From contig JBNKFV010000025.1 in assembly GCA_050289485.1 (NCBI GenBank), forward strand, positions 1 to 34,743: a stretch of DNA of 34,743 bases, in the 5' to 3' direction. Below, one piece after another: positions 15,607 to 24,334 of the stretch. A program made the position numbers and the translations under genes. The DNA is from JBNKFV01 sp050289485. GTDB taxonomy: Bacteria; Pseudomonadota; Gammaproteobacteria; Pseudomonadales; Cellvibrionaceae. The notes under the pieces are model-generated. The model was not told the DNA's origin. It did no database searches and saw only the letters and a program-made list of their open reading frames with translations. Numbering within the stretch: position 1 is the first letter of the stretch; every line of letters begins with the position of its first letter.

Positions 15607-16429
15607 TTTCTCGCTCTTGTGTTATCGAAAACTCAAACTGGCGGGTGGTGTAGCATGCCTGGGTAGCGTACGAACCGTCTGTAGCGTTGCTATCCAGTGC
15701 GGCCCTGCGATAAGTGCGCTCGAAAAACTGTACGTTTTGCCTGTGATCTACCAGCAGCACTGCGGAGGAGCGTGTGGCGTAGTGTGGTAAATCAATAAAG
15801 CGGGCAGATAATGCCTTTTCCTTCTCGTAACTTATACCGGTCTCTGGTAAATCCTCATCGGCAGCTTGTTGTGTGGCTCCCAAAATGGCGAACAAGGCTT
15901 CGACCCGCCTGCTGTCAGGCGGTTGTGCCTTCCATTCCTCCAGTGCCTGTGCCGTTTCTGTAACTTTTGGCCACGGGGTATTGAGTATGTGGTTGCTAAG
16001 TCCATAAGTTCCGGCGGGCAAAGGTTTTAGCGTTGGGCTTTGCAGCTTATTGCTATGGTAATACAGTTCGTTGGGGCTGCCAGCAATCAGGTTGTAGCCA
16101 CTGTACAGCTGGTTGGTTGTGTAGCTGTTGGCGATAAACTTGGCCGCAGTCTCGGTGCTGGTCAGAAAGCGGGTCACTAATTCGCCGCGTGACAACGGCC
16201 CTGCGGGGCTAGTGGGGTCGCGGTAATTGGTAACCGCAGCAAATCGCCCTTGGCGCGTGATCCCCATCCAGGTACCTCCCGCTTCCAAATCCATGCCTGC
16301 AAGCAGTGACGGGTGCTTTTCCCAGTAGCGTGCTGGTTGTGTGGGGCGATTGAGAAATTCGTCGCGATTGGCAATAACAATCAGTGGGTATTCCGTCTCA
16401 GGGGCAAGTGAAAAGGCGATTAAACACAT
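15599..16429 (-). CDS. NRDE (TANGO2-like) family protein
   Basis: A 276-residue member of the NRDE/TANGO2 family. It begins MCLIAFSL, placing the conserved Cys at position 2, and has the name-giving motif ANRDEFLNRP followed by GGTWMGITRQGRFAAVTNYR. These are relatives of N-terminal nucleophile hydrolases; the TANGO2 branch has been connected to haem trafficking in eukaryotes, but no bacterial function can be assigned here. The start at 16429 lacks a strong ribosome-binding site, but the family N-terminus fixes it. It converges on ptsP with an 8-base overlap of coding ends and is divergent from lgt. Confidence 0.88.
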   Translation of the reverse strand: MCLIAFSLAPETEYPLIVIANRDEFLNRPTQPARYWEKHPSLLAGMDLEAGGTWMGITRQGRFAAVTNYRDPTSPAGPLSRGELVTRFLTSTETAAKFIANSYTTNQLYSGYNLIAGSPNELYYHSNKLQSPTLKPLPAGTYGLSNHILNTPWPKVTETAQALEEWKAQPPDSRRVEALFAILGATQQAADEDLPETGISYEKEKALSARFIDLPHYATRSSAVLLVDHRQNVQFFERTYRRAALDSNATDGSYATQACYTTRQFEFSITQERETN

Positions 16430-16560
16430 AAAGACTCGGAATGGGCGTGCGGTGATTGGGTTTAGTCTTGCATCCTTAACAGTAACACTAAACGGATGTG
16501 TTATGATCCCGCGTTCTTTGATACCTGAATGTCGTATTGGTGCTTGAGGCCGTAATATTC

Positions 16561-17418
16561 ATGATTCCCTATCCAGAGCTCGACCCCATTGCCCTGAGTC
16601 TGGGGCCGTTCACACTTGGCGATAAAGTGATTGGGCCGCTTAACGTACATTGGTACGGCATCATGTATCTGCTGTCATTCGTGCTGGCCTGGTACGTGGG
16701 GTGGCATAGGGCTGGGCAGAAACATTCGGTTATTCAGCGTAAACAAGTGGAAGATCTCATCGTTTATGGCGCCTTTGGCGTGATCATCGGTGGTCGGCTG
16801 GGGTATGCGTTTTTGTATCATTTCGACAAGTTGCAGCAAGATCCAACCTGGCTGTTTCGTGTTTGGGAAGGAGGGATGTCGTTTCACGGTGGGTTGATCG
16901 GTGTGATCGTTGCCATGTTGATCTATGCCCGAAAAATTGGGGTCTCGTTTTTGGCGGTGGCTGATTTTGTGGCCCCGTTGGAGCCCATCGGTCAGTTTTT
17001 TGGTCGCATCGGTAATTTTATCGGGCAAGAACTCTGGGGGCGTTCGACTGACGGTCCTTGGGCCATGGTATTTCCCAATGATCCTCTGGCGCTGCCGCGC
17101 CACCCGTCACAGCTGTATCAAGCGTGCCTCGAAGGGCTGCTATTGTTTGTGATTCTCTTCTGGTTCAGTCGCAAGCCGCGTCCCAAAGGCGCTACCTCGG
17201 GATTGTTTCTGGTGGGCTATGGGGTCTTTCGGTTTGTGGTTGAGTTTGCACGCGAGCCCGACAGTCACCTGCGTGACCACCTCCTGCTGGGCTGGATGAC
17301 CCGTGGCCAGGTGCTTTGTGTGCCGATGATCGTTGCAGGTATCTTGTTAATAGCCTGGGCTTACTGGCGCCACCAGAAACTCTCTGCGGCGACACTGCAG
17401 CCCGAAGGCAACCAATAA
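16561..17418 (+). CDS. lgt: Prolipoprotein diacylglyceryl transferase Lgt
   Basis: Inner-membrane enzyme that attaches diacylglycerol from phosphatidylglycerol to the lipobox Cys of prolipoproteins, the first step of lipoprotein maturation; the binding protein at 1.9 kb and the imelysin at 11 kb would be clients. The 285-residue protein has about seven membrane segments, the conserved FHGG motif, the signature GRIGNFIGQELWGR (from residue 148; E. coli has Asn-Ala/Gly where this has Gly-Gln) and the C-terminal GQxL motif in MTRGQVLCVPM. ATG 16561 is preferred to the in-frame start at 16537; GAGG lies about 11 bases upstream. thyA follows after 41 bases. Confidence 0.96.
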   Translation: MIPYPELDPIALSLGPFTLGDKVIGPLNVHWYGIMYLLSFVLAWYVGWHRAGQKHSVIQRKQVEDLIVYGAFGVIIGGRLGYAFLYHFDKLQQDPTWLFRVWEGGMSFHGGLIGVIVAMLIYARKIGVSFLAVADFVAPLEPIGQFFGRIGNFIGQELWGRSTDGPWAMVFPNDPLALPRHPSQLYQACLEGLLLFVILFWFSRKPRPKGATSGLFLVGYGVFRFVVEFAREPDSHLRDHLLLGWMTRGQVLCVPMIVAGILLIAWAYWRHQKLSAATLQPEGNQ

Positions 17419-17459
17419 ATCTTCGTCTCTTTTTCGAACACTACAGGTATTTTTCCGCT

Positions 17460-18293
17460 ATGAAACAGTATTTGGACTTAATGCGGCATGTGCGTGACCA
17501 TGGCGTTAAAAAAACCGATCGCACTGGTACTGGCACCGTCAGTGTCTTCGGTTATCAAATGCGCTTCAATTTGCAGGAAGGCTTTCCGCTGATTACCACC
17601 AAGAAATGCCATCTGCGCTCGATCATCCATGAGCTCCTGTGGTTTCTGGCTGGCGATACCAATACCGCCTACTTAAAGCAGCATGGTGTGAGTATTTGGG
17701 ATGAATGGGCAACTGCTGATGGTGATCTGGGGCCTGTCTACGGCCATCAATGGCGCTCATGGCCAGCGGCAGATGGTTCTGCTATTGATCAAATCAAACT
17801 GTTACTTGAGCAGCTGAAGCACAAGCCTGATTCCCGCCGCCTGATTGTCTCGGCCTGGAATCCTGCGCAGCTGCCCGACGAGTCGATATCGCCGCAGGCC
17901 AATGTCGAACGCTGTAAAATGGCACTGGCGCCCTGTCACACCCTGTTTCAGTTTTATGTGGCCGACAATAAGCTGTCTTGCCAGTTGTACCAGCGCAGTG
18001 CCGATATTTTTCTGGGGGTGCCCTTCAATATTGCCTCTTATGCCCTCCTCACACTTATGGTAGCGCAAGTGACAGGCTTTGAGCCTGGCGATTTTGTGCA
18101 TACCTTTGGTGACGCGCACTTGTACTTGAATCACATGAACCAGGTTGAAGAACAGCTGAGTCGATCGCCGCGAGCACTGCCGATAATGCAATTAAACCCT
18201 GAAGTGAAAGACCTTTTCGCCTTCCGCTTTGAAGATTTCATGCTAACTGGTTACGATCCCTACCCGCATATTTCGGCGCCTGTGGCTATTTAG
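17460..18293 (+). CDS. thyA: Thymidylate synthase ThyA
   Basis: Converts dUMP to dTMP using 5,10-methylene-THF, releasing dihydrofolate that the next gene's product reduces. The 277-residue protein starts MKQYLDLMRHV and contains DRTGTGTVSVFG, the catalytic Cys159 in MALAPCHTLFQFYV and the dUMP-binding QRSADIFLGVPFNIASYA. It is 13 residues longer than E. coli ThyA because of an insertion, DESISPQANVERC, just before the catalytic segment; similar insertions occur in other thymidylate synthases. The frame is open back to 17316 inside lgt, but homology fixes ATG 17460. It sits in the lgt-thyA-folA operon. Confidence 0.97.
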   Translation: MKQYLDLMRHVRDHGVKKTDRTGTGTVSVFGYQMRFNLQEGFPLITTKKCHLRSIIHELLWFLAGDTNTAYLKQHGVSIWDEWATADGDLGPVYGHQWRSWPAADGSAIDQIKLLLEQLKHKPDSRRLIVSAWNPAQLPDESISPQANVERCKMALAPCHTLFQFYVADNKLSCQLYQRSADIFLGVPFNIASYALLTLMVAQVTGFEPGDFVHTFGDAHLYLNHMNQVEEQLSRSPRALPIMQLNPEVKDLFAFRFEDFMLTGYDPYPHISAPVAI

Positions 18294-18317
18294 GCCAATG
18301 GTTATTTTGGTGAGTGT

Positions 18318-18821
18318 ATGACGCTATCGATTATTGTTGCTGTCTCAAGAAACCATGCCATCGGTAAAGACAATCAATTGCCTTGGCATCTTCCCTCTGA
18401 TCTGCAGTATTTCAAGCAGGTTACTATGGGGAAGCCTATTATCATGGGGCGTAAAACCTACGAGTCTATCGGTCGCCCGTTGCCAGGGCGCTTGAACATT
18501 GTGGTCAGCCGACAGCCATCCTGGTCCGCTGCTGGTGTCGAGGTAGTTACCAGTCTTGAGGCTGCCGTTGCCTTAGCGGCCCAGCACGAGGCGGCTGAGG
18601 TGATGCTCATTGGTGGGGCGCAAATGTATAAGGCGGGGCTGGATCTGGCCGATACGCTTTACCTTACACGGGTGGATGTTGAGGTTGACGGGGATGCGTT
18701 TTTCCCGCTAATTAGCGACGAAAGTTGGGTAGAAGTATCCAAATCTGTTTGTCCGGCAGACGAAAAAAATGCTTTCCAGTGTGATTTTATCGTCTACAAG
18801 CGGCGCGAAAATATTTCATAA
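18318..18821 (+). CDS. folA: Dihydrofolate reductase FolA
   Basis: Reduces dihydrofolate to tetrahydrofolate with NADPH, recycling the product of ThyA encoded immediately upstream. The 167-residue protein shows the family N-terminus TLSIIVAVSRNHAIGKDNQL, the substrate-binding PWHLPSDLQYF with the catalytic acid Asp28, the NADPH-binding IIMGRKTYESIGRPLPGR, and VMLIGGAQMY. The start ATG 18318 lies 24 bases after thyA. It is the last gene of the lgt-thyA-folA operon. No clear terminator follows. Confidence 0.97.
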   Translation: MTLSIIVAVSRNHAIGKDNQLPWHLPSDLQYFKQVTMGKPIIMGRKTYESIGRPLPGRLNIVVSRQPSWSAAGVEVVTSLEAAVALAAQHEAAEVMLIGGAQMYKAGLDLADTLYLTRVDVEVDGDAFFPLISDESWVEVSKSVCPADEKNAFQCDFIVYKRRENIS

Positions 18822-19087
18822 AACGGTAAAGTTGTTGCTGTTGTAGGCTTTTTGGTTGTTATTTGATCTGTGCTACCGATTTTTTATGATTTTCCACGTA
18901 ACGTGTTACTTGGTTTTGTTACTTCTCTACACGTCATAAATGGTTTCTCTCTTGGCCATTGAATAATGCGCCGGGCTCTTATTACAATGTTGCGCTCTTA
19001 GTTACTGTTGCAGGCCTGTGAAAAGGTTCAGGCGGTGGCTATTTTGTCGCAAATATTTTGATTGCATGTACCCATGTTGGGGGATTT
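18822..19087. other. Intergenic region upstream of the TonB2-type operon
   Basis: A 266-base AT-rich, T-rich stretch between folA and the DUF3450 gene. I searched by eye for a Fur-type palindrome and a clear -35/-10 pair and found neither. A short GTAAC-GT-GTTAC repeat near 18900 is the only symmetry seen. The promoter of the six-gene operon should lie here. Confidence 0.5.
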
Positions 19088-19873
19088 ATGAGGAAGCAGC
19101 GAATTAAAGCTGTGGCTATGGCCACTGCGCTTTCTGCGGGCACACTATTTGGTGGTGTTGCATTAGCAGATCAAACAATTGATTCAATTCTTAAAGTGGG
19201 TCAGTCAAAAACTGCCGCGGGTCTTAAGTCGCAAGAGCGGATAGACAAGTTGGCCGCTGAAACTGCCGGCCTGCTACAGGATTTCAAAACTGTTAACAAG
19301 CAGATCGAAAACCTGCGTGTTTATAATTCTCAGCTGGAGAAGCAAATTCAGAACCAGCTGAAAGTTATTGCAGAGCTTGAGGAGTCTATCGATAACGTAA
19401 CCGTTATGGAGCGTCAGATTCAGCCGCTTATTTTGCGCATGCTGGAAGCTCTGGAACAATTTGTCGAGCTGGATGTTCCTTTCCATACTGACGAGCGCAC
19501 AGATCGTATTGCCAGCTTGAATGCAAATATGGACCGTGCCGATATCTCTGTGGCTGAGAAATTCCGTCAGGTTTTGGAAGCCTACAAGATTGAAGCAGAG
19601 TATGGTCGTAAGATCGATACTTACGAAGATACCCTGACGGTAGACGGTCAAGAGCGTGAAGTTAACGTGCTTCGCGTAGGTCGTATTGCGCTGATGTACC
19701 AAACCAAAGACACTGAATTGTCAGGTGCTTGGGATCAGCGTCGTCGCGAGTGGGTTGCACTGGATGCAGGTGAATACCGCAGCGCGATCCTCAAAGGCAT
19801 TCGTATCGCCAAGAAACAAGCCTCTATTGAAATCATGAACTTACCTGTACTGGCTCCGGAGGCAGCGCAATGA
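19088..19873 (+). CDS. DUF3450 periplasmic coiled-coil protein of the TonB2-type system
   Basis: A 261-residue predicted periplasmic protein. It has a signal peptide (about 1-25, cleaved after VALA), a long coiled coil (about 35-105, rich in Gln, Glu, Lys and Leu) and a C-terminal domain with GRKIDTYEDTLTVDGQEREVNVLRVGRIALMYQT and a WDQRRREWV segment. This matches the DUF3450 family, always found with ExbB/TonB2 genes in marine gammaproteobacteria; its precise role is not known. ATG 19088 is preferred because it gives a proper signal peptide. The stop codon overlaps the next start by 4 bases (ATGA). Confidence 0.9.
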   Translation: MRKQRIKAVAMATALSAGTLFGGVALADQTIDSILKVGQSKTAAGLKSQERIDKLAAETAGLLQDFKTVNKQIENLRVYNSQLEKQIQNQLKVIAELEESIDNVTVMERQIQPLILRMLEALEQFVELDVPFHTDERTDRIASLNANMDRADISVAEKFRQVLEAYKIEAEYGRKIDTYEDTLTVDGQEREVNVLRVGRIALMYQTKDTELSGAWDQRRREWVALDAGEYRSAILKGIRIAKKQASIEIMNLPVLAPEAAQ

Positions 19874-21246
19874 GACTGACTTTCGCTAAACGCATTCTTG
19901 CTGTTGCGGCAGCAGGGCTTTTTGCAAGCGGTATGGCTGTAGCCCAGGATAAGGCTACTTCGCTGGAAGACTTGCTGAAAATGGTCCAAGAAGACCGTGT
20001 TATTGAAACCAAAGAGCACAAGCAGCGCGAAGCGCAATTCTTGCGTGAAAAGCAGCAGCAGCAAAGCTTGCTGAATCAAGCAATCAAAACGCGCGAAAAC
20101 GAAGAAGCACGCTCTGCTCGTCTGGAAGAAACTTATGCTAAGCAAGAGCTTGATGTAACTGCCAAGCGTGCTCAGCTGCAAGAGCGTCTGGGTTCTTTGA
20201 AAGAGCTGTTTGGTCACCTGACTTCTACAGCGGGCGACCTGCGTTCAAACCTAGAAACCTCTATTGTTAGTGCGCAGTATCCCGATCGCGGTGATTTTCT
20301 TGGCGATTTGATCGAGCGTATGAACAGTGGTACCAAGTTGCCATCACTGGACGAAATTGAGCGCCTCTGGTCTGAAATGCTGCGTGAGACCATTGAAGGC
20401 GGTAAGGTGGTTAAATTCTCTGGTACGGTAATTACCCCCGCTGGCGAACAGCTGACCCAAGACGTGGTTCGTATTGGTACCTTTAACCTAGTGTCTGACG
20501 GTAAATACCTTGAGTATATATCGCAGGGCGCAAAAATGGCTGAATTGACTCGTCAGCCCGCTTCTGGGTTCCTGTCTGCGGCCGCTGAACTGCAGGGTGC
20601 CTCCGACGGTTTCGTTCGTGTAGGTATTGACCCTACTGGTCCTTCTGGTGGTTCTTTCCTGTCTGCTCTGATCAACAGTCCTTCACTTAAAGAGCGCTGG
20701 CATCAAGGTGGTCTGGTTGGTTACATCATTACCGGCGTAGGTGCATTCGCTATGCTACTGGCTATCTGGCGCTTTATCGTGCTGGCTGGTATGTCTGGCA
20801 AAGTGAGCTCCCAGCTTAAATCCAAAACTGCAAATTCAAACAACCCTCTGGGTCGTGTGTTGAAAGTTGCAGAAGACAACAAAGGTTTGGATGGCGAATC
20901 ACTGGAGCTGAAGCTCGAAGAAGCTGTGCTGAAAGAGCGTCCTTCGATCGAATCAGGTCTGAACCTGTTGAAAATTATCTCTGCCGTAGCGCCCCTGTTG
21001 GGTCTGTTGGGTACGGTAACGGGTATGATCGTTACCTTCCAGGCAATCACTATCTTTGGTGCGGGCGATCCGAAAGCAATGGCTGGCGGTATCTCTGGTG
21101 CACTGGTGACAACTGTACTGGGTCTGGTTGTGGCAATTCCTACCGTTCTCATGCATACACTGGTTAATGGTCGTGCCAAGCGCATTCTTCATATCCTTGA
21201 AGAGCAAAGTGCCGGCATCATTGCCGAAAACGCTGAAAAGAAGTGA
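19870..21246 (+). CDS. TtpC-like MotA/TolQ/ExbB proton-channel protein with periplasmic extension
   Basis: A 458-residue inner-membrane protein combining a periplasmic part and an ExbB-like channel. A signal peptide (to about 25, VAQ) leads into a coiled coil (about 30-115), a globular part (about 120-275), a membrane segment near 285-305 and the conserved ExbB/TolQ core with APLLGLLGTVTGMIVTFQAI and ISGALVTTVLGLVVAIPTVL. In Vibrio the equivalent TtpC is required for TonB2-dependent transport. Both this and the next gene encode ExbB-type domains. Start codon overlap with the preceding gene implies translational coupling. Confidence 0.92.
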   Translation: MRLTFAKRILAVAAAGLFASGMAVAQDKATSLEDLLKMVQEDRVIETKEHKQREAQFLREKQQQQSLLNQAIKTRENEEARSARLEETYAKQELDVTAKRAQLQERLGSLKELFGHLTSTAGDLRSNLETSIVSAQYPDRGDFLGDLIERMNSGTKLPSLDEIERLWSEMLRETIEGGKVVKFSGTVITPAGEQLTQDVVRIGTFNLVSDGKYLEYISQGAKMAELTRQPASGFLSAAAELQGASDGFVRVGIDPTGPSGGSFLSALINSPSLKERWHQGGLVGYIITGVGAFAMLLAIWRFIVLAGMSGKVSSQLKSKTANSNNPLGRVLKVAEDNKGLDGESLELKLEEAVLKERPSIESGLNLLKIISAVAPLLGLLGTVTGMIVTFQAITIFGAGDPKAMAGGISGALVTTVLGLVVAIPTVLMHTLVNGRAKRILHILEEQSAGIIAENAEKK

Positions 21247-21257
21247 GGAGATAACAC

Positions 21258-21785
21258 ATGACGGCATTGATGGATGCATTAGGAGCCATTAAAGCCTTTG
21301 TGGAGTCGGGCGGCGAGGTACTTATTTTAATCGCCATACTGACCTTCTTCATGTGGACTCTGATTATTGAGCGCATTTGGTACTTCAAAACTGGCTTGAA
21401 CAAGGATGTTCAAGCGGCGTTAGACGCGTGGGAAGCCCGCGCGGAACGCAAGTCTTGGGGTGCTCATCAAATTCGTTACGCTTTAATTTCCCGTGTGTCT
21501 GAAAAGGTTAATAGCAACCTTGATCTGATTGGCACCATGGTTTCGCTGGCACCATTGTTTGGTCTGCTGGGTACCGTCTGGGGGATGATTGAAGTGTTTA
21601 ACGTATTGGCAGTGACTGGTGGTGGCGATGCCAAGTCTATGGCGGGTGGTGTTTCAAAAGCTACCGTACCGACTATGGCTGGCATGGTTGCCGCAATTTC
21701 CGGCGTATTTGGAAATACTTTGGTCACCCGAACTGCCGAGCGTGAAAATCAGTTGCTCGAAGACCACTTGACGATGGACCACTAA
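21258..21785 (+). CDS. exbB: ExbB-type biopolymer transport protein (ExbB2)
   Basis: A 175-residue inner-membrane proton-channel subunit of the TonB energiser. It has three membrane segments: residues about 20-40 (VLILIAILTFFMWTLII), about 90-115 within LAPLFGLLGTVWGMIEVFNV, and about 130-150 within ATVPTMAGMVAAISGVFGNT. This is shorter than classic ExbB (about 240 residues) and matches the ExbB2 branch. A GAGGAGA ribosome-binding site precedes ATG 21258, 11 bases after the ttpC-like gene. Confidence 0.94.
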   Translation: MTALMDALGAIKAFVESGGEVLILIAILTFFMWTLIIERIWYFKTGLNKDVQAALDAWEARAERKSWGAHQIRYALISRVSEKVNSNLDLIGTMVSLAPLFGLLGTVWGMIEVFNVLAVTGGGDAKSMAGGVSKATVPTMAGMVAAISGVFGNTLVTRTAERENQLLEDHLTMDH

Positions 21786-21827
21786 GGCTGATCGCACCAA
21801 GAATTAACCGGTTGTAAGAGACTTACT

Positions 21828-22232
21828 ATGAGCAGAAAAACCGTTAAAGCGGAAGAAGAAGCCGGCGCTATTGACTTAACGCCAATGCTCGATGTGGTTT
21901 TCATCATGTTGATCTTCTTCATCGTAACTGCCTCGTTCATTAAAGAGGCGGGTATTGAAGTTAATCGCCCTGATGCGAGTACTTGGGTTTCAAAGAAAAA
22001 TGCAAGTATCTTGGTAGCTATCAATAGTAACAACGAGATCTGGATTGATAAGCGTCGTGTAGACGAGCGTGCTGTTCGCCCTACGATTGAGCGTATGCAT
22101 GCTGAAAATCCTAAAGGCACCGTTGTTATCCAAGCGGACGACAAGGCGAATGTTGAGACCATGAGCATTGTGGTGGAAGCCGCACGTGAGTTGGGTATCC
22201 TCGACATAGCTGTCTCTACTGAGAAGAAATAG
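21828..22232 (+). CDS. exbD: ExbD-type biopolymer transport protein
   Basis: A 134-residue protein with a short cytosolic N-terminus, one membrane helix containing the essential protonatable residue Asp22 in LTPMLDVVFIMLIFFIV, and a periplasmic domain ending near RELGILDIAVST. It forms the proton-conducting complex with ExbB that powers TonB. It lies 42 bases after exbB and 4 bases before tonB in the same operon. Confidence 0.95.
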   Translation: MSRKTVKAEEEAGAIDLTPMLDVVFIMLIFFIVTASFIKEAGIEVNRPDASTWVSKKNASILVAINSNNEIWIDKRRVDERAVRPTIERMHAENPKGTVVIQADDKANVETMSIVVEAARELGILDIAVSTEKK

Positions 22233-22236
22233 CGAT

Positions 22237-22845
22237 ATGAACTTTGTAAGAGTTATAACGGCTGCAGTGCTGGCATCTGTGGTGACTTTGGGGCTTCTAT
22301 TTTTGATGCACTCGCTCATTGAGGCAGATAAAAAAGAGCCTAAAGAGGAAGAAACCCGCAAGATTGCCGACATTACCATGCCGGAAACAAAGATCGAGAC
22401 GCGGTACGATACGGAAAAACCGGAAAAACCGGAAGATCCTGACGAGCCGCCACCCGATATGCCTGAACCGGAGTTTGAAGCTCCAGACCTAAATCCGGAT
22501 GCACTGAATATGGCTGCTCCCAAAGCGCAAATTGCTGCTAAGGTGGGTGGTATTGGTGGTTTCTCCTCTGATGGTGAATACTTGCCAATTGTAAAAGTGC
22601 AGCCAGTTTATCCTCGTAGAGCATTAAGCCGTGGTATCGAGGGTTATGTGATTGTTGAATTTACAGTTACCAAAAATGGTTCTGTAAGGGATCCGGTCGT
22701 CATTGAGGCTGATCCGGAGAACGTCTTTGACAGGGCTGCAGTTAAAGCCGCTCTTAAGTTTAAGTATAAGCCGCGGGTAATCGACGGCGAGCCGGTGGAA
22801 GTTCCAGGCGTTCGTAACAAGATTACTTTTGCGATTGCGAAGTAA
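22237..22845 (+). CDS. tonB: TonB2-type energy-transducing protein
   Basis: A 202-residue TonB-family protein that carries proton-motive force to outer-membrane receptors. It has one N-terminal membrane helix (about 7-27), a Pro/Glu/Asp-rich spacer (KPEKPEDPDEPPPDMPEPE) and a C-terminal TonB domain with VQPVYPRRALSRGIEGYVIV and RAAVKAALKFKYKP. The spacer is acidic rather than the Lys-Pro type of E. coli TonB and is short, as in TonB2 proteins. It begins 4 bases after exbD. No TonB-dependent receptor gene is in the window. Confidence 0.95.
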   Translation: MNFVRVITAAVLASVVTLGLLFLMHSLIEADKKEPKEEETRKIADITMPETKIETRYDTEKPEKPEDPDEPPPDMPEPEFEAPDLNPDALNMAAPKAQIAAKVGGIGGFSSDGEYLPIVKVQPVYPRRALSRGIEGYVIVEFTVTKNGSVRDPVVIEADPENVFDRAAVKAALKFKYKPRVIDGEPVEVPGVRNKITFAIAK

Positions 22846-22859
22846 GGTGGGAGAAGCAT

Positions 22860-24233
22860 ATGAAAGTGACGGCTGTTGTAACCAGGCTCGTCCGGCATAC
22901 CATGCTGGCAGCACCTTTAGCATTGGCGCCAGCGTTGTCTTCTGTTCTTTTGCAGGCAGTTGGTGTTGATGTATCTTGGGGTAAGGCTTTTGCGCAAGAT
23001 GACGAAGAAGCTAAACCCCAGTACAAAACTCGCAAAACACCTGCGTTGCGTGAGGCTGTGTTCAAAAAGTTGTCGGTAGTACAAGCGCTGACTAACCCGG
23101 AGCCCGAGCAAGAAGGCGGTAAAGCGCCACCACCGGATTTCCAACAAGCGTTGGTAGAGTTAGGAAAAATTGATACCAGCAAGTTCAATGAATACGAACT
23201 GGCACAGGTATACAATTATTACGGCTTTATTTATTACAGTTTGGAAGATTATCCGAAGGCCATTAAAAACTACCGCTTGGTGGCGGCTCAGGCACCTAAC
23301 ATTCCGGTAGGTTTGGAGGTGGGTACCCTTTACACCATTGCGCAGTTGCAGTTCATAACCGAAGACTATAAAGGTGCTATCGACACGCTGAAGCAGTGGA
23401 TGAAGGTTGCTCCTATTATTGGTGCTGATGCCTATATGTTGATGGCTCAGGGTTATTACCAAATCAATGATATGGATGAGGCACTGAAAAACACTAACAC
23501 GGCCATCGATATGTATGAATCCAAGGGTAAGATACCAAAAGAAAACTGGTATTCCCTACAGCGCGCCATTTATTACGATAAGGGCAACAATAAAAAGGTT
23601 GTTGAAATTCTCGAAAAAATGGTTCGTCATTACCCTAAGGGCACATACTATAAACAGTTGGCAGGTATGTACGGCTTGGTTGAGCGTGATAGAGACCAAA
23701 TCTACATGATGGATGCCGCTTATGTACTCGGCGTAGTGGTTAAAGAAAAAGAGCTCATGAATTTGGCTTACATGTTCATGGCTGAGCAGTATCCGTATCG
23801 TGCGGCGAAAATCATCGAAAAGGGAATGAAGGAAAAGCGTATTGAGCGTACTTCCAAAAACCTTGAGGTGTTAGCGTCTGCATGGCGCTTATCGCAAGAA
23901 GTGGATAAGTCTATTCCTGTTCTTGCCGAAGCCGCAGGTAAATCTGATAAAGGCGATTTGTATGCGCGCTTGGCAGGTTTGTACCTTGATAGCGACAAGT
24001 ACAATGAAGCGCTGGATACTGCTGATAAAGCCTTTAAGAAAGGTGCTATCAAACGCCCTGATCAATTGTATATCGTAGTAGGCATGGCTAACGCCAACCT
24101 GAAGAACTACGGCAGTTGTATGAAAGCTATGAAAAAAGCTACTAAAGACAAGCGCAGCCGTAAGTTCGCCAGTAACTGGATGAACTATTGTGAAGCTGAA
24201 CAGAGGCGTGAAAAAGAGTTGGCCAGTTCTTAA
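22860..24233 (+). CDS. TPR-repeat periplasmic protein of the TonB2-type operon
   Basis: A 457-residue protein with an N-terminal signal or anchor segment (about 1-46, ending AFAQ) followed by helical tetratricopeptide-like repeats; clear units include YNYYGFIYYSLEDYPKAIKN, AYMLMAQGYYQINDMDEALK and LYARLAGLYLDSDKYNEALD. It is the last gene of the six-gene cluster, 14 bases after tonB, and a TPR protein at this place is typical for DUF3450/TtpC/ExbB/ExbD/TonB operons. A scaffold or receptor-contact role in the periplasm is likely but unproven. A terminator follows. Confidence 0.92.
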   Translation: MKVTAVVTRLVRHTMLAAPLALAPALSSVLLQAVGVDVSWGKAFAQDDEEAKPQYKTRKTPALREAVFKKLSVVQALTNPEPEQEGGKAPPPDFQQALVELGKIDTSKFNEYELAQVYNYYGFIYYSLEDYPKAIKNYRLVAAQAPNIPVGLEVGTLYTIAQLQFITEDYKGAIDTLKQWMKVAPIIGADAYMLMAQGYYQINDMDEALKNTNTAIDMYESKGKIPKENWYSLQRAIYYDKGNNKKVVEILEKMVRHYPKGTYYKQLAGMYGLVERDRDQIYMMDAAYVLGVVVKEKELMNLAYMFMAEQYPYRAAKIIEKGMKEKRIERTSKNLEVLASAWRLSQEVDKSIPVLAEAAGKSDKGDLYARLAGLYLDSDKYNEALDTADKAFKKGAIKRPDQLYIVVGMANANLKNYGSCMKAMKKATKDKRSRKFASNWMNYCEAEQRREKELASS

Positions 24234-24250
24234 ATTGACTATCTCTGAAA

Positions 24251-24282
24251 ATAAAAAAGGCAGCTTCGGCTGCCTTTTTTAT
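24251..24282. terminator. Bidirectional Rho-independent terminator
   Basis: A 14-bp perfect stem, core AAAAAAGGCAGC with GCTGCCTTTTTT, is capped by a TTCG tetraloop. A and T runs on both sides fit termination of the TonB operon (+) and of dnaE2 (-), which converge here. Confidence 0.95.
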
Positions 24283-24334
24283 TGCTACCTACTCCCCTCT
24301 CTCCCTGCTTTTATTAAATCAATAGATAATGTTT

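Noticed and set aside
21782..22523. Two long minus-strand frames (141 and 177 codons) under exbD and tonB
   Set aside because: Shadows of confidently assigned exbD and tonB; Ser/Gly-rich, low-complexity products with no homology signal.
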